From positions 23,588-87,587 of the forward strand of contig CAZCFE010000003.1 in NCBI GenBank assembly GCA_964497925.1: a DNA stretch of 64,000 nucleotides, given 5' to 3'. The stretch is from CAIYWZ01 sp964497925. Lineage in GTDB: Bacteria; Pseudomonadota; Alphaproteobacteria; CAIYWZ01. Position numbers and translations under genes: made by a program. Positions within the stretch are counted from its first letter, which is position 1. The number at the start of each line of letters is the position of its first letter. Below, one piece after another: positions 15,761 to 24,700 of this stretch. The notes beneath the pieces were generated by a model. That model ran no database searches, was not told the origin of the DNA, and saw only the letters and a list, made by a program, of their open reading frames with translations.

Positions 15761-17992
15761 TCAAATCATGTCATCAAAAGTATTAGATCTTGGGAACCCT
15801 GTTGGTGCAAGGCGGCCTGTATGTGCACGTTTTGATATCCATGGTACAAGATCAGTTTCATGGCGAATGCGTTCTCCTGATTTCCATTTAAGGCCAAGAG
15901 CAGGATCTAGAAAAATAATATCGTTGAGTTTGCAATTAATAGTTTTTTGTAAAGTGACTCCTTTGCCTTTTTGCATTTGAGGAAGTTCAGATACATTAAA
16001 GATCAAAATCTTACGGTTTTGCGTGATCATTGCGATAAAATCATGTGTTTGTTTCATGCAGCACAAAGCATTTTGATTTTCATCTAAATTTAAAATACTT
16101 TTGCCATTTTTTGTACTTGAAAGAAGTTCAGTGGAATCAATCATAAAGCCACGACCAGTATCAGATGCAATAAGAAATTTTTCACCTTCATGGAAAGGCT
16201 CCATGGTGATGATATTTTCATCAGATTTTAAATCAAAAATAAGGTTGATAGACTCTCCAAAACCTCTGCCTTTTGGGAGTTTATCTCCAATCATGGTGTA
16301 ACTTTTTCCAAGGCTTGAAAAGAAAATAATTTTATCTGTCGTGAACGCTCTTATTGTAAATTTTTCACTGTCATTTTCTTTATATCTCACGCTATCATCT
16401 TTTTGAGATTCATGACCTTTCAAGCTTCTTATCCAGCCTTTTTGAGATAAGATAATGGTGATCGCTTCTTTTTCAATGTTCATTTCTTCTGTGATTACTT
16501 CAACATCAGGAAGTTCCCCAAAGACTGTTCGTCTTTTTCCAAGGGTAGTTTCTTGGCCGAAATTTTTGATCAGACTATTTAGGCTTTTTTCAATCTCTTT
16601 CCATTGAAGACGCGGAGTTGAAATAAGTTTTTCCAGGGATTCTTTTTCTTTTGTGAGTGAATCCAATTCTTTTTTGATTTCCATCTCTTCAAGTTTTCTT
16701 AAAGAGCGTAATCTTGTATTTAAGATTGATTCTGCTTGAATATCAGTCAGATCCCAACGCGCCATCATGATTTTTTTAGGTTCATCTTCCTCGCGGATGA
16801 TTTTAATGATTTCATCAAGATTTAAATAAACGATTAAGAGACCACTTAAAATTTCAATCCTATGATTAATTTGGCTTAGGCGGTGATGTGAGACCCTTAA
16901 TAACACTTCTATGCGGTGCTTAAGATAAGCTTCTAGAACCTCTTTGAGTGACATTAATTTGGGCATAACGCCGTCAACAACATTCATATTTAAAGGGTAC
17001 TTGACTTCAAGTTCGGTTACTTTGAACAGACTTTCCATCAACTGTTTAGGATCAACATGTTTTGATTTTGGGATTAAAATCATCCTAATGTCTTCGCAAG
17101 ATTCGTCTTTAATATCCCCAAGAAGAGGGGCTTTTTTATTTTCAATAATATCTGCTATTTTTTGAATAAGTTTTGTTTTTTGAACTTGATATGGGATTTG
17201 AGTAATGATGATTTGATAACCGCCACCTTTGAGCTCTTCAATTTCATAAGCTGCTCGGAGTCTAAATGATCCGCGTCCTGTTGTATAAGCTTGTTCTATG
17301 GCCGTTGTGTCTTCAATTAGGACCCCCCCTGTTGGAAAGTCAGGACCCTTTATGATTTGTGTAAGTTCTTGAATGCTCGCTTTTGGATTAGAAATCAGTA
17401 GAATCAAGCCTTTAGCAAGTTCTTCTAGATTATGTGGAGGGATGCTGGTCGCCATGCCAACGGCAATGCCATTTGAACCATTTGCAAGGAGGTTTGGGAA
17501 AAGGCAAGGAAATACAATTGGCTCTTCTTCGCTCCCATCATAAGTAGGTTTAAAATCAACAGCATTTTTATCAAGACCTTCCATGAGAACCTCTGCAAGT
17601 TCTGTGAGTCTTGCTTCTGTATAACGCATGGCCGCAGGGTTGTCTCCATCAATATTTCCAAAATTTCCTTGTCCTTCAATTAAAGGATAGCGTAATGAAA
17701 AATCTTGAGCAAGCCGCACAAGTGTTTCGTAAACTGCAACATCTCCATGAGGGTGAAATTTACCAATAACATCCCCAACAACGCGAGCGCATTTTTTAAA
17801 TGCATTTTTAGGGTTAAGTTTGAGTTCACGCATGGCAAACAATAAGCGTCTATGAACGGGTTTGAGTCCATCTCTAACATCGGGGAGGGATCTTGATAAA
17901 ATTGTGGATAAAGCATAGGAAAGATAACGTTCTTCAAGAGCGTCAATAATAGAGAGATTTTTGATGTCGCCAACAGGGATTGTATTTGTCAT
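15761..17992 (-). CDS. parC: DNA topoisomerase IV subunit A, ParC
   Basis: This is the breakage-reunion subunit that, with ParE, decatenates daughter chromosomes. It has 743 residues, starting with the type IIA motif YALSTILSRSLPDVRDGLKPVHRRLL, then KFHPHGDVAVYETLVRLAQDFSLRYPLIEGQGNFG-type sequence and the active-site Tyr in AAMRYTEARL (about 117-126). The C-terminal beta-propeller is short and ends with a basic tail, which favours ParC over GyrA. The stop is 4 bases from the following relic, and the start directly follows recO. Confidence 0.93.
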   Translation of the reverse strand: MTNTIPVGDIKNLSIIDALEERYLSYALSTILSRSLPDVRDGLKPVHRRLLFAMRELKLNPKNAFKKCARVVGDVIGKFHPHGDVAVYETLVRLAQDFSLRYPLIEGQGNFGNIDGDNPAAMRYTEARLTELAEVLMEGLDKNAVDFKPTYDGSEEEPIVFPCLFPNLLANGSNGIAVGMATSIPPHNLEELAKGLILLISNPKASIQELTQIIKGPDFPTGGVLIEDTTAIEQAYTTGRGSFRLRAAYEIEELKGGGYQIIITQIPYQVQKTKLIQKIADIIENKKAPLLGDIKDESCEDIRMILIPKSKHVDPKQLMESLFKVTELEVKYPLNMNVVDGVMPKLMSLKEVLEAYLKHRIEVLLRVSHHRLSQINHRIEILSGLLIVYLNLDEIIKIIREEDEPKKIMMARWDLTDIQAESILNTRLRSLRKLEEMEIKKELDSLTKEKESLEKLISTPRLQWKEIEKSLNSLIKNFGQETTLGKRRTVFGELPDVEVITEEMNIEKEAITIILSQKGWIRSLKGHESQKDDSVRYKENDSEKFTIRAFTTDKIIFFSSLGKSYTMIGDKLPKGRGFGESINLIFDLKSDENIITMEPFHEGEKFLIASDTGRGFMIDSTELLSSTKNGKSILNLDENQNALCCMKQTHDFIAMITQNRKILIFNVSELPQMQKGKGVTLQKTINCKLNDIIFLDPALGLKWKSGERIRHETDLVPWISKRAHTGRLAPTGFPRSNTFDDMI

Positions 17993-18727
17993 TTAAGATA
18001 TTTTTGATTTAAATTGGCCAATCAAGCGATTTCGAGCTAGAGGCATATCTTTTGAAATAGACGAGCATAAATGCCCTTGAAAAAAGTGCCCAGTCATTTC
18101 CATCCCTTGAACAATTTGATTCCATGTCCATTCGTCATTCACGCGTGTAGGGCTTAAAAAAGAGGGGAGAGGTAAAAATTGAGTCCCATCGGCAAAAGCT
18201 GCTTTTTCAGATACTGCTTGTCCTGTATCAGGGGAGACGTAAATTAAATTAGATTTTGCCCCTGTGAGGGCGCATGTGTCAAGGTCAAGCCCGAATCCAA
18301 GCTCTTTTAAAAGCTCAATTTCAAATTGAACGTATTTAACTGGCCAGGTTGAGGTAGTTAGGTCATCGATGATATTCTGTAATTTAAAGAACAAATTTTC
18401 ATGAGGTTCTCTTTCTGGTGTCCAGGCTTCAACAATAGAGCAAATAGCTGACAATCCTGCTAAGGCTTCAGCATCATGCATGATTTTTGCAAGAGGGGAG
18501 TTTTCTGGGTCTACTTCAAATCGGCCTAAATGCTCTGAAAGTCTTGCCTTCCAGCGAATTTGAGCTCTAGATCCTGGATGAATAACTTTCTCTCGTTTTT
18601 TATCCGAAGGTTTAAAAGGCATAACACCGCGCACACATCCGTGTTCTTTTGTTAAAAAAACTCCGATAAGTTGATCTTCACCTAGTTCTTGAAGTCTTAA
18701 AAGAATACCTACATCTCGCCATTCCAT
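17993..18727 (-). CDS. recO: DNA repair protein RecO
   Basis: A 244-residue RecO, which with RecR loads RecA on SSB-coated DNA in the RecF pathway. The N-terminal OB-fold segment is recognisable (WRDVGILLRLQELGEDQLIG, then EHGCVRGVMPF), followed by the helical domain with YVQFEIELLKELGFGLDLDTCALTG, a very typical RecO stretch. Two zinc-type Cys of some RecO proteins are not evident beyond that Cys. It abuts parC with no spacing, so the two are cotranscribed. Confidence 0.92.
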   Translation of the reverse strand: MEWRDVGILLRLQELGEDQLIGVFLTKEHGCVRGVMPFKPSDKKREKVIHPGSRAQIRWKARLSEHLGRFEVDPENSPLAKIMHDAEALAGLSAICSIVEAWTPEREPHENLFFKLQNIIDDLTTSTWPVKYVQFEIELLKELGFGLDLDTCALTGAKSNLIYVSPDTGQAVSEKAAFADGTQFLPLPSFLSPTRVNDEWTWNQIVQGMEMTGHFFQGHLCSSISKDMPLARNRLIGQFKSKIS

Positions 18728-18756
18728 CGTTTTTTATCCTTATCCTAATACTAACC

Positions 18757-19161
18757 TTACATATAATACATAATTGTTGCACAAAGGAGAAGAGATAAAA
18801 TGGAATGAATGCTTGTAATTGAAAAAAACTTTAAAGAATCCCTACGCCAAATCGGCCCATTTGCAATTGTTGTAGATGTGATTCCTACGCCAAGCAGGCT
18901 TTCTGTGCATAGAGTCTGATATAAAGATTGTTGATATTGAGTTTTTTGCAAAAGAAGATTAAGGGCTGTTATTGTGATGAATGTTTGCAAGAAAGTAAAA
19001 AATAGCTGTTTTTTAGGCATGCAACATTTTTCTTTCGTTGGCATAGGCATCCCTACCTCTTTGGCCCAGGTGCCAGCAAAAATAGCTGGACTATACCATA
19101 GGTATCCAAAAAACATGGAAAAAATTATGCAAACGATAATTTTCAAGATTTGAATTTCCAT
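18757..19161 (-). CDS. DUF1761-type small membrane protein
   Basis: This 134-residue protein has four predicted membrane helices. The N-terminal pattern, a helix followed by FGYLWYSPAIFAGTWAKEVGM, is the signature of DUF1761 proteins (G-x-x-WYs-P-x-x-F-G-x-x-W). Function is unknown. It sits between ubiE and recO on the same strand with about 30-base gaps, suggesting one operon ubiE-this-recO-parC. Confidence 0.7.
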   Translation of the reverse strand: MEIQILKIIVCIIFSMFFGYLWYSPAIFAGTWAKEVGMPMPTKEKCCMPKKQLFFTFLQTFITITALNLLLQKTQYQQSLYQTLCTESLLGVGITSTTIANGPIWRRDSLKFFSITSIHSILSLLLCATIMYYM

Positions 19162-19192
19162 TTTTAACTCTTGTTATTTTTTGTTTTAAACA

Positions 19193-19948
19193 TCAGGCCC
19201 ACCCTTTATGAATCGCAACAATTCCATTTAAAATATTTTCATATGAGTTGGACACAAACCCTGTATTTTTAAATTTTTCTATCAATGCGTCTTGATTTGG
19301 AAATGTTCGTATACTTTCGACTAAATATTGATATGCTTCTTTATTTCCTGTGATAATTTGCCCCATGGTTGGTATGATTGAAAAAGAATAGAATTCATAA
19401 GGAATTTGAACTGCAGAAGATTTTGGATGTGAAAATTCAAGGCACCCGAAATAGCCACCCGGCTTTAATACGCGTTTGATTTCTTTCAAAGCTTGATCTA
19501 TATCGCTTGTATTTCTAAGGCCAAATGAAATTGTGCAAATATCAAACGTGGCATCATCAAAAGGAAGAGTTTCTGCTGGAGCTATTACCCATGAAATTGG
19601 GTCTAAAATCCCGCAATCGTATGCTTTAGATTCCCCTTGGCGAATCATGTTTTCATTTGGGTCAACGGCTGTTATTTCAAATTGAAAATCCAATAATTTA
19701 CATTTTTTGGCAATTTTAATTGCAATATCCCCGGTGCCTGTTGCAAGGTCAAGAATTTTTAAATTTGGACGTAATGGGAGTCCATTTACAAATTCTTTTT
19801 TCCACAGTCTGTGTGCTCCAGCGCTCATTAAATCATTCATTAAATCATAAGAGCTAGAAACAGAACTGAATACATTCAAGACTTTTTGCGTTTTCTCTTT
19901 GATATTTAAAAAATCAAATCCAAAAGGAGATTTTGATTCAGTATTCAT
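19193..19948 (-). CDS. ubiE: UbiE, ubiquinone C-methyltransferase
   Basis: A 251-residue SAM-dependent methyltransferase that methylates the benzoquinol ring in ubiquinone synthesis (or demethylmenaquinol). UbiE hallmarks are F-x-SVSSSYDLMNDLMSAGAHRLWK near the N-terminus, the SAM motif ILDLATGTGDIAIKIAK (about 65-81), FDICTISFGLRNTSDIDQAL, and LKPGGYFGCLEFSHP. Length and motifs are normal. Another ubiquinone gene, ubiA, lies elsewhere in the window. Confidence 0.94.
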   Translation of the reverse strand: MNTESKSPFGFDFLNIKEKTQKVLNVFSSVSSSYDLMNDLMSAGAHRLWKKEFVNGLPLRPNLKILDLATGTGDIAIKIAKKCKLLDFQFEITAVDPNENMIRQGESKAYDCGILDPISWVIAPAETLPFDDATFDICTISFGLRNTSDIDQALKEIKRVLKPGGYFGCLEFSHPKSSAVQIPYEFYSFSIIPTMGQIITGNKEAYQYLVESIRTFPNQDALIEKFKNTGFVSNSYENILNGIVAIHKGWA

Positions 19949-20012
19949 TTTTCATTCTTTCTGAAATGGTATATAAATTTATTTATCAACATAACAACAG
20001 GAGTTCATTTTT

Positions 20013-20747
20013 ATGTTTCTGATTATCACATTTCCATCCCCAAAAGTCAAGTGGATAAAGCTTAATCGCAAGGAGAAACGTAATGCTTTGTGTCACGATT
20101 TGATGGCAGAATTACAACTGGAAATCGAAGAATTTGAGCAAGGGGATAATCATGTTTTGGTAATTTCAGGAGATGATGATTGCTTTAGTGCAGGTGTTGA
20201 TTTACATGAAATTTATGAAGAAACGCAACAAAGCATGAAAGATAAAGATAAGATTGGCTTTATATGGGAAGCGGTTGATAGGTGTTCAAAGCCTATCATT
20301 GCTTGTGTGGGAGGAATAGCTTATGGAGGAGGGTTTGAACTTGCTTTGATGTGCGATATTATAACTGCATCTAAAACTGCAAACTTTAGATTGCCAGAGC
20401 TGACAGTTGGGACCATTCCTGGGATTGGTGGTTCTGTTCGTTTGAATCAATTGGTGGGGCCTAAAATTGCTTCGTCATTGATATTTGAAAGTGGAATTTT
20501 ATGCGCTCAAAGAGCTTATGATTTAGGTGTGGTAAGCCATATTTTTGATGATCTTGAGAGTCAGACTCTTGACCTTGCACAAAAAATTGCAAATCAATCC
20601 TTACCTCTTCTCCAAAAATCAAAACAGGCTATCAAAGGATCCGTGAGTCTTGATGTGGCATTGAAAAATGAGAAAAATCTTTTTTATTCAACTTTTGATT
20701 TGAAAGATGAGAAAGAGAAGATGAAAAAGTTTTTAAAGTTGAAATAA
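20013..20747 (+). CDS. Enoyl-CoA hydratase/isomerase (crotonase) family protein
   Basis: This 244-residue crotonase-fold protein has the oxyanion-hole segments DDCFSAGVDLHEI and CVGGIAYGGGFELALMCD, and both glutamates expected for hydration (in GGGFELA and in LPELTVGTIPGIGG). That fits an enoyl-CoA hydratase hydrating trans-2-enoyl-CoA in fatty-acid or amino-acid breakdown. The exact substrate cannot be told. It is divergent from ubiE with a 64-base intergenic region and appears to be a single gene. Confidence 0.88.
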   Translation: MFLIITFPSPKVKWIKLNRKEKRNALCHDLMAELQLEIEEFEQGDNHVLVISGDDDCFSAGVDLHEIYEETQQSMKDKDKIGFIWEAVDRCSKPIIACVGGIAYGGGFELALMCDIITASKTANFRLPELTVGTIPGIGGSVRLNQLVGPKIASSLIFESGILCAQRAYDLGVVSHIFDDLESQTLDLAQKIANQSLPLLQKSKQAIKGSVSLDVALKNEKNLFYSTFDLKDEKEKMKKFLKLK

Positions 20748-20847
20748 TCATTAATTTTTTTAAAAGATTTTCCTAAGTTTAGTTTTTGTTTACTTTTATT
20801 GGTTACTAATGATAGGTAAGGAAACTTTATGAGAAAAGTATGAGACA

Positions 20848-21414
20848 TTGGAACATATATTTGAAAACTTGGTAGGGAAGTTATTAATTTCTGTCCCTTC
20901 CATAGAAGACAAGAGATTTGAAAAAAGTGTGATTTTGATGTGCGGACATGATGCAAATGGCGCTATTGGTCTTGTTGTGAATAAATTATCAGCCGCTGTT
21001 ACATTTAAATCTTTACTACGTCAGCTTAATATTGATACAGCTCATGCTCCGAACTACGTTAAAATTCACTCAGGAGGTCCTGTTGAAACGGGGCGTGGTT
21101 TTATTCTTCATAGCAGTGATTTTTACCATCAAACAACAGTTAAAATTACTAATCAAATCTATCTTACCGCAACAAAAGATATTTTAGAGGCAATTGCAAA
21201 CAAGAATGGACCAGAAAAATTTATTTTAGCATTGGGGTACTCTGGATGGATTTCTGGGCAAATTGAACGTGAGATGCAAACAAATAGTTGGGTTCAAGCC
21301 CATGCAACGCCAGAGATTATCTTTGAAAAAGATCTTGAAGAAATGTGGGGCCATATTATTGAAGAACTTGGAATACAAGATTTATCTTTTTCTCATAATA
21401 TAGGGCATGGGTAG
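20848..21414 (+). CDS. YqgE/AlgH family protein
   Basis: A 188-residue protein of the YqgE/AlgH (UPF0301) family, whose molecular function is not settled. Typical segments are LVGKLLISVPSIEDKRFEKSV, a C-G-H-D-ANGAIGLVVNK motif (usual C-x-H-x-x-xGAMGLVVN), HSGGPVETGRGFILHS, and ALGYSGWISGQIEREM. No ATG is in frame near the start; the TTG at 20848 gives the expected length. Two nearby ATGs (20829, 20840) are in other frames. Confidence 0.9.
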   Translation: MEHIFENLVGKLLISVPSIEDKRFEKSVILMCGHDANGAIGLVVNKLSAAVTFKSLLRQLNIDTAHAPNYVKIHSGGPVETGRGFILHSSDFYHQTTVKITNQIYLTATKDILEAIANKNGPEKFILALGYSGWISGQIEREMQTNSWVQAHATPEIIFEKDLEEMWGHIIEELGIQDLSFSHNIGHG

Positions 21415-21420
21415 ATTTAG

Positions 21421-21882
21421 CTATAAAGAATCGGTTTTTAATATAATTGCGTTTGTTGCCAATTGGTCTGCTTCTTCATTGTATCTATTACCGTTATGGG
21501 CTTTAACCCAATTCCAAGTAATGATATGATTTTTTGAAAGTAAAAGGAGCTCTTGCCAAAGTTCCATGTTCTTAACTGGACTTTTACTGGCTGTTTTCCA
21601 ATTGTTAGCAGCCCATCCTTCAATCCACTCGGTCATTCCTTTTTTTACATATTGGCTGTCAGTATAAAGGTCAATTTTGCAAGGAAATTTTAAAGCTTTA
21701 AGTGCTTGAATTGGTGCTGTAAGTTCCATTTTATTGTTGGTTGTATCAGCGCTGTATCCGGATATTTTTTTGATGCGTTCCCCAAAAATTAATACAGCCC
21801 CCCATCCGCCTGGACCAGGGTTTCCTTGACAAGCGCCGTCAGTATATATTATTACTTTTGGATGATCTGTAATATTGCTCAT
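21421..21882 (-). CDS. rnhA: Ribonuclease HI
   Basis: RNase HI (153 residues) cleaves the RNA strand of RNA-DNA hybrids. The catalytic carboxylates are visible: D in IYTDGACQGNPGPGGWG, E in NNKMELTAPIQAL, D in IDLYTDSQYVKKG, and the last D in NEEADQLA, plus the catalytic-loop His in VKAHNGN. I start it at ATG 21882, which gives MSNITDHPKVIIYTDG; the open frame runs further upstream but the extra 65 residues are unlike the family and cover the divergent CDGSH gene. It is convergent with the YqgE gene, 6 bases apart. Confidence 0.94.
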   Translation of the reverse strand: MSNITDHPKVIIYTDGACQGNPGPGGWGAVLIFGERIKKISGYSADTTNNKMELTAPIQALKALKFPCKIDLYTDSQYVKKGMTEWIEGWAANNWKTASKSPVKNMELWQELLLLSKNHIITWNWVKAHNGNRYNEEADQLATNAIILKTDSL

Positions 21883-21928
21883 TTTTGTTTGATAAATGAA
21901 ATGAGAGAAAAAGTCAAAGGAAAAAGAA

Positions 21929-22147
21929 ATGATTAAGCCAATAATTGTTGATTTAGAAGAAGGTGAAAAATATTTTTGGTGTGCATGTGGGAAAAGTGCA
22001 GACCTTCCTTTTTGTGATGGCTCACATAAAGGTTCTGGAATGAAATCATTTATGTTTATTCCGAAAGAATCAGGCAAGGTTAAGTTATGTTGTTGCGGAA
22101 AAACCCAAAACCCTCCCTTTTGTGATGGAAGTCATAATTTAGTGTAA
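21929..22147 (+). CDS. Tandem CDGSH iron-sulfur protein
   Basis: This 72-residue protein consists of little more than two CDGSH motifs, CACGKSADLPFCDGSH (about 18-33) and CCCGKTQNPPFCDGSH (about 54-69). Each has the three-Cys, one-His ligand set for a redox-active 2Fe-2S cluster, as in the mitoNEET-related family. It is probably a cytoplasmic electron-transfer or cluster-handling protein. It is divergent from rnhA (46 bases apart), and its last 9 bases overlap the convergent end of atpB. Confidence 0.92.
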   Translation: MIKPIIVDLEEGEKYFWCACGKSADLPFCDGSHKGSGMKSFMFIPKESGKVKLCCCGKTQNPPFCDGSHNLV

Positions 22148-22861
22148 TTCGATAGCATCTCTTAAATAAAGACATGTAAGAATAGTGAAAACATATGCCT
22201 GAAGAAAGGCAACTAGGATTTCAAACCCTGTCATAATTGAAGTTAGAGCAAGTGGTATAAATCCTCCGTAAATGCCAAGGCTTACAACAAACCCTGCAAA
22301 GACTTTTAAAATCGTGTGCCCTGCCATCATGTTTGCAAAAAGTCGTATGGACAAACTAATTGGTCTTGAAAAGTAAGAGATAATTTCAATGGGGATTAGA
22401 ATAGGCGCGATGTACCAAGGCGTTCCATGGGGGCAAAAAAGTCTTAAAAATTTAAAACGATGTTTGTAGATTCCAATTATGGTTGCTAATAAAAATAAGA
22501 ATCCAGCAAGAGAAAATGTTACGATAATATGGCTTGTGATTGTGAAGCCGTAAGGGATCATTCCAAGTAAATTTCCACATAGAATAAAGGTGAATAATGT
22601 CATTATAAGAGGAATAAACCCTTGTCCTTGTGGGCCAATATTGTCTTTAACTAAACTTTTTATGAAATCATAGATATTCTCTACGCATGCTTGAAGTCTA
22701 TTTGGAACAACAAACTCTTTTTTGAGTCCAAAATGAAAAAATGATAAAATAAGAATAGTTGTCATTATCATAAAAAGACTGGAATTTGTAAAAGAAAGAT
22801 TAATTCCTAAAAAATGAAGGCTTGCGATTGGTTGAATCATAAATTGTTGAAGTGGGCTCAC
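22139..22861 (-). CDS. atpB: ATP synthase F0 subunit a
   Basis: This 240-residue membrane protein is the stator proton-channel subunit of F-type ATP synthase. It carries the essential Arg in SIRLFANMMAGH (the residue equivalent to E. coli Arg210), the LIMTLFTFILCGNLLGMIPYGF helix and the C-terminal AYVFTILTCLYLRDA. The start is a GTG at 22861, with AGGA 6-7 bases upstream inside the fliP end. It follows fliP by 2 bases and is the last gene of that unit. The usual neighbours atpI, atpE and atpF are absent here. Confidence 0.94.
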   Translation of the reverse strand: MSPLQQFMIQPIASLHFLGINLSFTNSSLFMIMTTILILSFFHFGLKKEFVVPNRLQACVENIYDFIKSLVKDNIGPQGQGFIPLIMTLFTFILCGNLLGMIPYGFTITSHIIVTFSLAGFLFLLATIIGIYKHRFKFLRLFCPHGTPWYIAPILIPIEIISYFSRPISLSIRLFANMMAGHTILKVFAGFVVSLGIYGGFIPLALTSIMTGFEILVAFLQAYVFTILTCLYLRDAIELH

Positions 22862-22863
22862 TT

Positions 22864-23583
22864 TTATCCTGCTCCTGGGTAGCTTTTCACCAAACTTCCA
22901 ACGATCATATGCCAGCCATCAATTAGAACAAAAAAGATAATTTTAAATGGCAAGGAAATCATCACTGGTGGTAACATCATCATGCCCAGAGACATTAATA
23001 CTGATGAGATGACAATGTCAATGACTAAAAATGGGATGAATAATAAAAATCCGATTTCAAAAGCGCGTTTAAGCTCGCTGATCATGAACGCGGGGACGAC
23101 AACACGAAATGGTGTATCCTGAGGTGTTTTTGGTTTTTCAACTTTTGAAAGATCTAGAAAAAGCCCTAAGTCTTTCTCTCTGGTAGATTTGATCATAAAT
23201 TCTTTAAATGGTTCAGCAGCTTTTTCTAGGGCTTTTATTTCATCAATTTTTTCCTCCATAAGGGGCTTTATCCCATTTGTATAGGCTGTTTGAAAAACAG
23301 GCTCCATAATGAAAAATGTCAGGAATAAGGATAAGCCAATCAAAACAACGTTGGGGGGAGATTGCTGAAGGCCAAGGCCGGTTCTTAAGAATGAAAGAAC
23401 GACTGAGATGCGTGTGAAAGAAGTGGTCATGATCAATAAAGATGGGGCGATGCCTAAAAATGCGATAATTGCAACCAATTGGAAAAGTTTTGCAGTTGTT
23501 GATCCTCCAGCGCCAAGATCGATATTCATGGTTTGTCCAAATGCTGATGAGGAAAACAATAAAAACGTAAGAAAATAAATCAA
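22864..23583 (-). CDS. fliP: Flagellar export gate protein FliP
   Basis: FliP forms the core of the flagellar type III export gate with FliQ and FliR. The 239-residue product has a signal-like N-terminus and the family motifs LLIMTTSFTRISVVLSFLRTGLG (about 49-71) and FVVPAFMISELKRAFEIGFLLFIPFLVID-like sequence. A TTG start at 23583 overlaps the fliO stop, and GGAG stands 7 bases before it, which supports that start. Confidence 0.95.
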   Translation of the reverse strand: MIYFLTFLLFSSSAFGQTMNIDLGAGGSTTAKLFQLVAIIAFLGIAPSLLIMTTSFTRISVVLSFLRTGLGLQQSPPNVVLIGLSLFLTFFIMEPVFQTAYTNGIKPLMEEKIDEIKALEKAAEPFKEFMIKSTREKDLGLFLDLSKVEKPKTPQDTPFRVVVPAFMISELKRAFEIGFLLFIPFLVIDIVISSVLMSLGMMMLPPVMISLPFKIIFFVLIDGWHMIVGSLVKSYPGAG

Positions 23584-23921
23584 CGTTGATCTCCAGGAAT
23601 GATATTTCCAAAACGAGGCATCTCAAAATCGCCCATAGAGCTCATCTGAGGGGGGATTTCTTCTTTGACCTTATGATGTATAATTGTTTCAGAAGCGCCC
23701 CCTGTGATGAGGATATAGGGAGTATTCTCTATGTGGATCAGGTGGAGCTGACGTTTTGCGTCAATGTTTTGTGTTTCGATAATTTGAATCCTTTGAGGTT
23801 TTTTTTTATCAAAATACGTGATTCCTGTTTTTCCTTTCTTTGCTATATAATATGCAAGAGTTAGTAAAAATATTAAAAATAAGCAAACTCCTATGAGTTT
23901 AAAAAACATTGGATCATCCAT
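23580..23921 (-). CDS. fliO: FliO-like flagellar membrane protein
   Basis: A 113-residue protein with one N-terminal membrane helix (about 8-27), a basic linker and a small cytoplasmic domain (QRIQIIETQNIDAKRQLHLI, then YILITGGASETIIHHKV). That matches FliO, where the sequence 'i.....ld.k..L.Lv...g...LlG...' recurs. FliO helps assemble the FliP ring, and its place directly before fliP agrees. Confidence 0.85.
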   Translation of the reverse strand: MDDPMFFKLIGVCLFLIFLLTLAYYIAKKGKTGITYFDKKKPQRIQIIETQNIDAKRQLHLIHIENTPYILITGGASETIIHHKVKEEIPPQMSSMGDFEMPRFGNIIPGDQR

Positions 23922-23997
23922 TTTTCTTGTCTTTCTTTAATTACCATCAAACTGTCTAAATTTGAACTAATTTTCCCTATTTGTAAAGGGTAGAATT

Positions 23998-24240
23998 TCA
24001 TCTTTCTGATGGATCACCCCATTTTCTCTCTTTTGGTGTAAAATTTATGACGTTTTGTTTCAAAAGTGATGAAATATCTATTTTAAATTTTGGATGCTGG
24101 AGAGGAGTCGGGAAATCTGATAAATTTATCTGTAGCGTTAAAAGTGGTGTTGTGAAAAAGTTTTGATTTTTGTCTAGTTCTAACTCTGATCCAAACATTT
24201 TAAAAGTTAATACTAAGGTGCACATTGCTGTTTTTATCAT
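23998..24240 (-). CDS. Small exported protein, unknown
   Basis: I take the ATG at 24240, which has AAAGGA about 8 bases upstream and begins MIKTAMCTLVLTFKMFGSE, a signal-peptide-like start. The 80-residue product then has a short mature region with LTLQINLSDFPTPL and a charged tail. An open frame to 24456 exists but lacks a comparable start. No family is recognised. It lies upstream of fliO on the same strand, so a flagellar link is possible but unproven. Confidence 0.5.
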   Translation of the reverse strand: MIKTAMCTLVLTFKMFGSELELDKNQNFFTTPLLTLQINLSDFPTPLQHPKFKIDISSLLKQNVINFTPKERKWGDPSER

Positions 24241-24334
24241 AATTTCATTTCCTTTGAAGAATATTGATATTATGATGTATATAAAGATAAGGCTTAATGA
24301 TTTCAATATAAAAAATAGACGGTAGTGTAAAGAA

Positions 24335-24628
24335 TCATCCTTTTCCAGATGATATATATGCTTTATGCGCAGTTTTTCTGGCGTGGTGATTTGAGAGTTT
24401 TTCAAGAGTTTCTTTTTCTTGAATTTTAAGTTCTCCAAAAAGAGTATCCAAGGCATTTTTTAAAAGTTGCAGCTGTGAGAGATCTTTTTGTGTGTGAAGA
24501 GTTTCATTGATATTATTGAGAAGTTTTGTGATGGATTCATCTTCAAAATCTTGACCGCTTTTCAAATCCATGGCTGTGTTAAGAGTGATTTGTATCAAGT
24601 CTTGAATTGTTTCTTTTTCTTGCGACAT
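24335..24628 (-). CDS. Small helical cytoplasmic protein, unknown
   Basis: This 97-residue, Glu/Lys/Leu-rich protein is predicted to be almost wholly helical. ATG 24628 has AGGAGA 7 bases upstream and is preferred to an in-frame upstream start at 24682. It heads the minus-strand group that continues with a small exported protein and fliO-fliP-atpB. Size and composition recall small flagellar chaperones, but no motif decides this. Confidence 0.55.
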   Translation of the reverse strand: MSQEKETIQDLIQITLNTAMDLKSGQDFEDESITKLLNNINETLHTQKDLSQLQLLKNALDTLFGELKIQEKETLEKLSNHHARKTAHKAYISSGKG

Positions 24629-24700
24629 GAACAGGTCTCCTGCTTTTAAAATGAATAATTGGTTCATTATAATCGATTGCAAAAAAAAATGTAAGGGGAA

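Noticed and set aside
21883..22077. N-terminal extension of RNase HI by 65 residues
   Set aside because: The extension has no family similarity and lies antisense to the CDGSH gene; ATG 21882 gives a normal RNase HI.
24241..24456. Extended start for the small exported protein upstream of fliO
   Set aside because: The extension overlaps the preceding gene and puts the signal-like segment in the middle; ATG 24240 has a ribosome-binding site.
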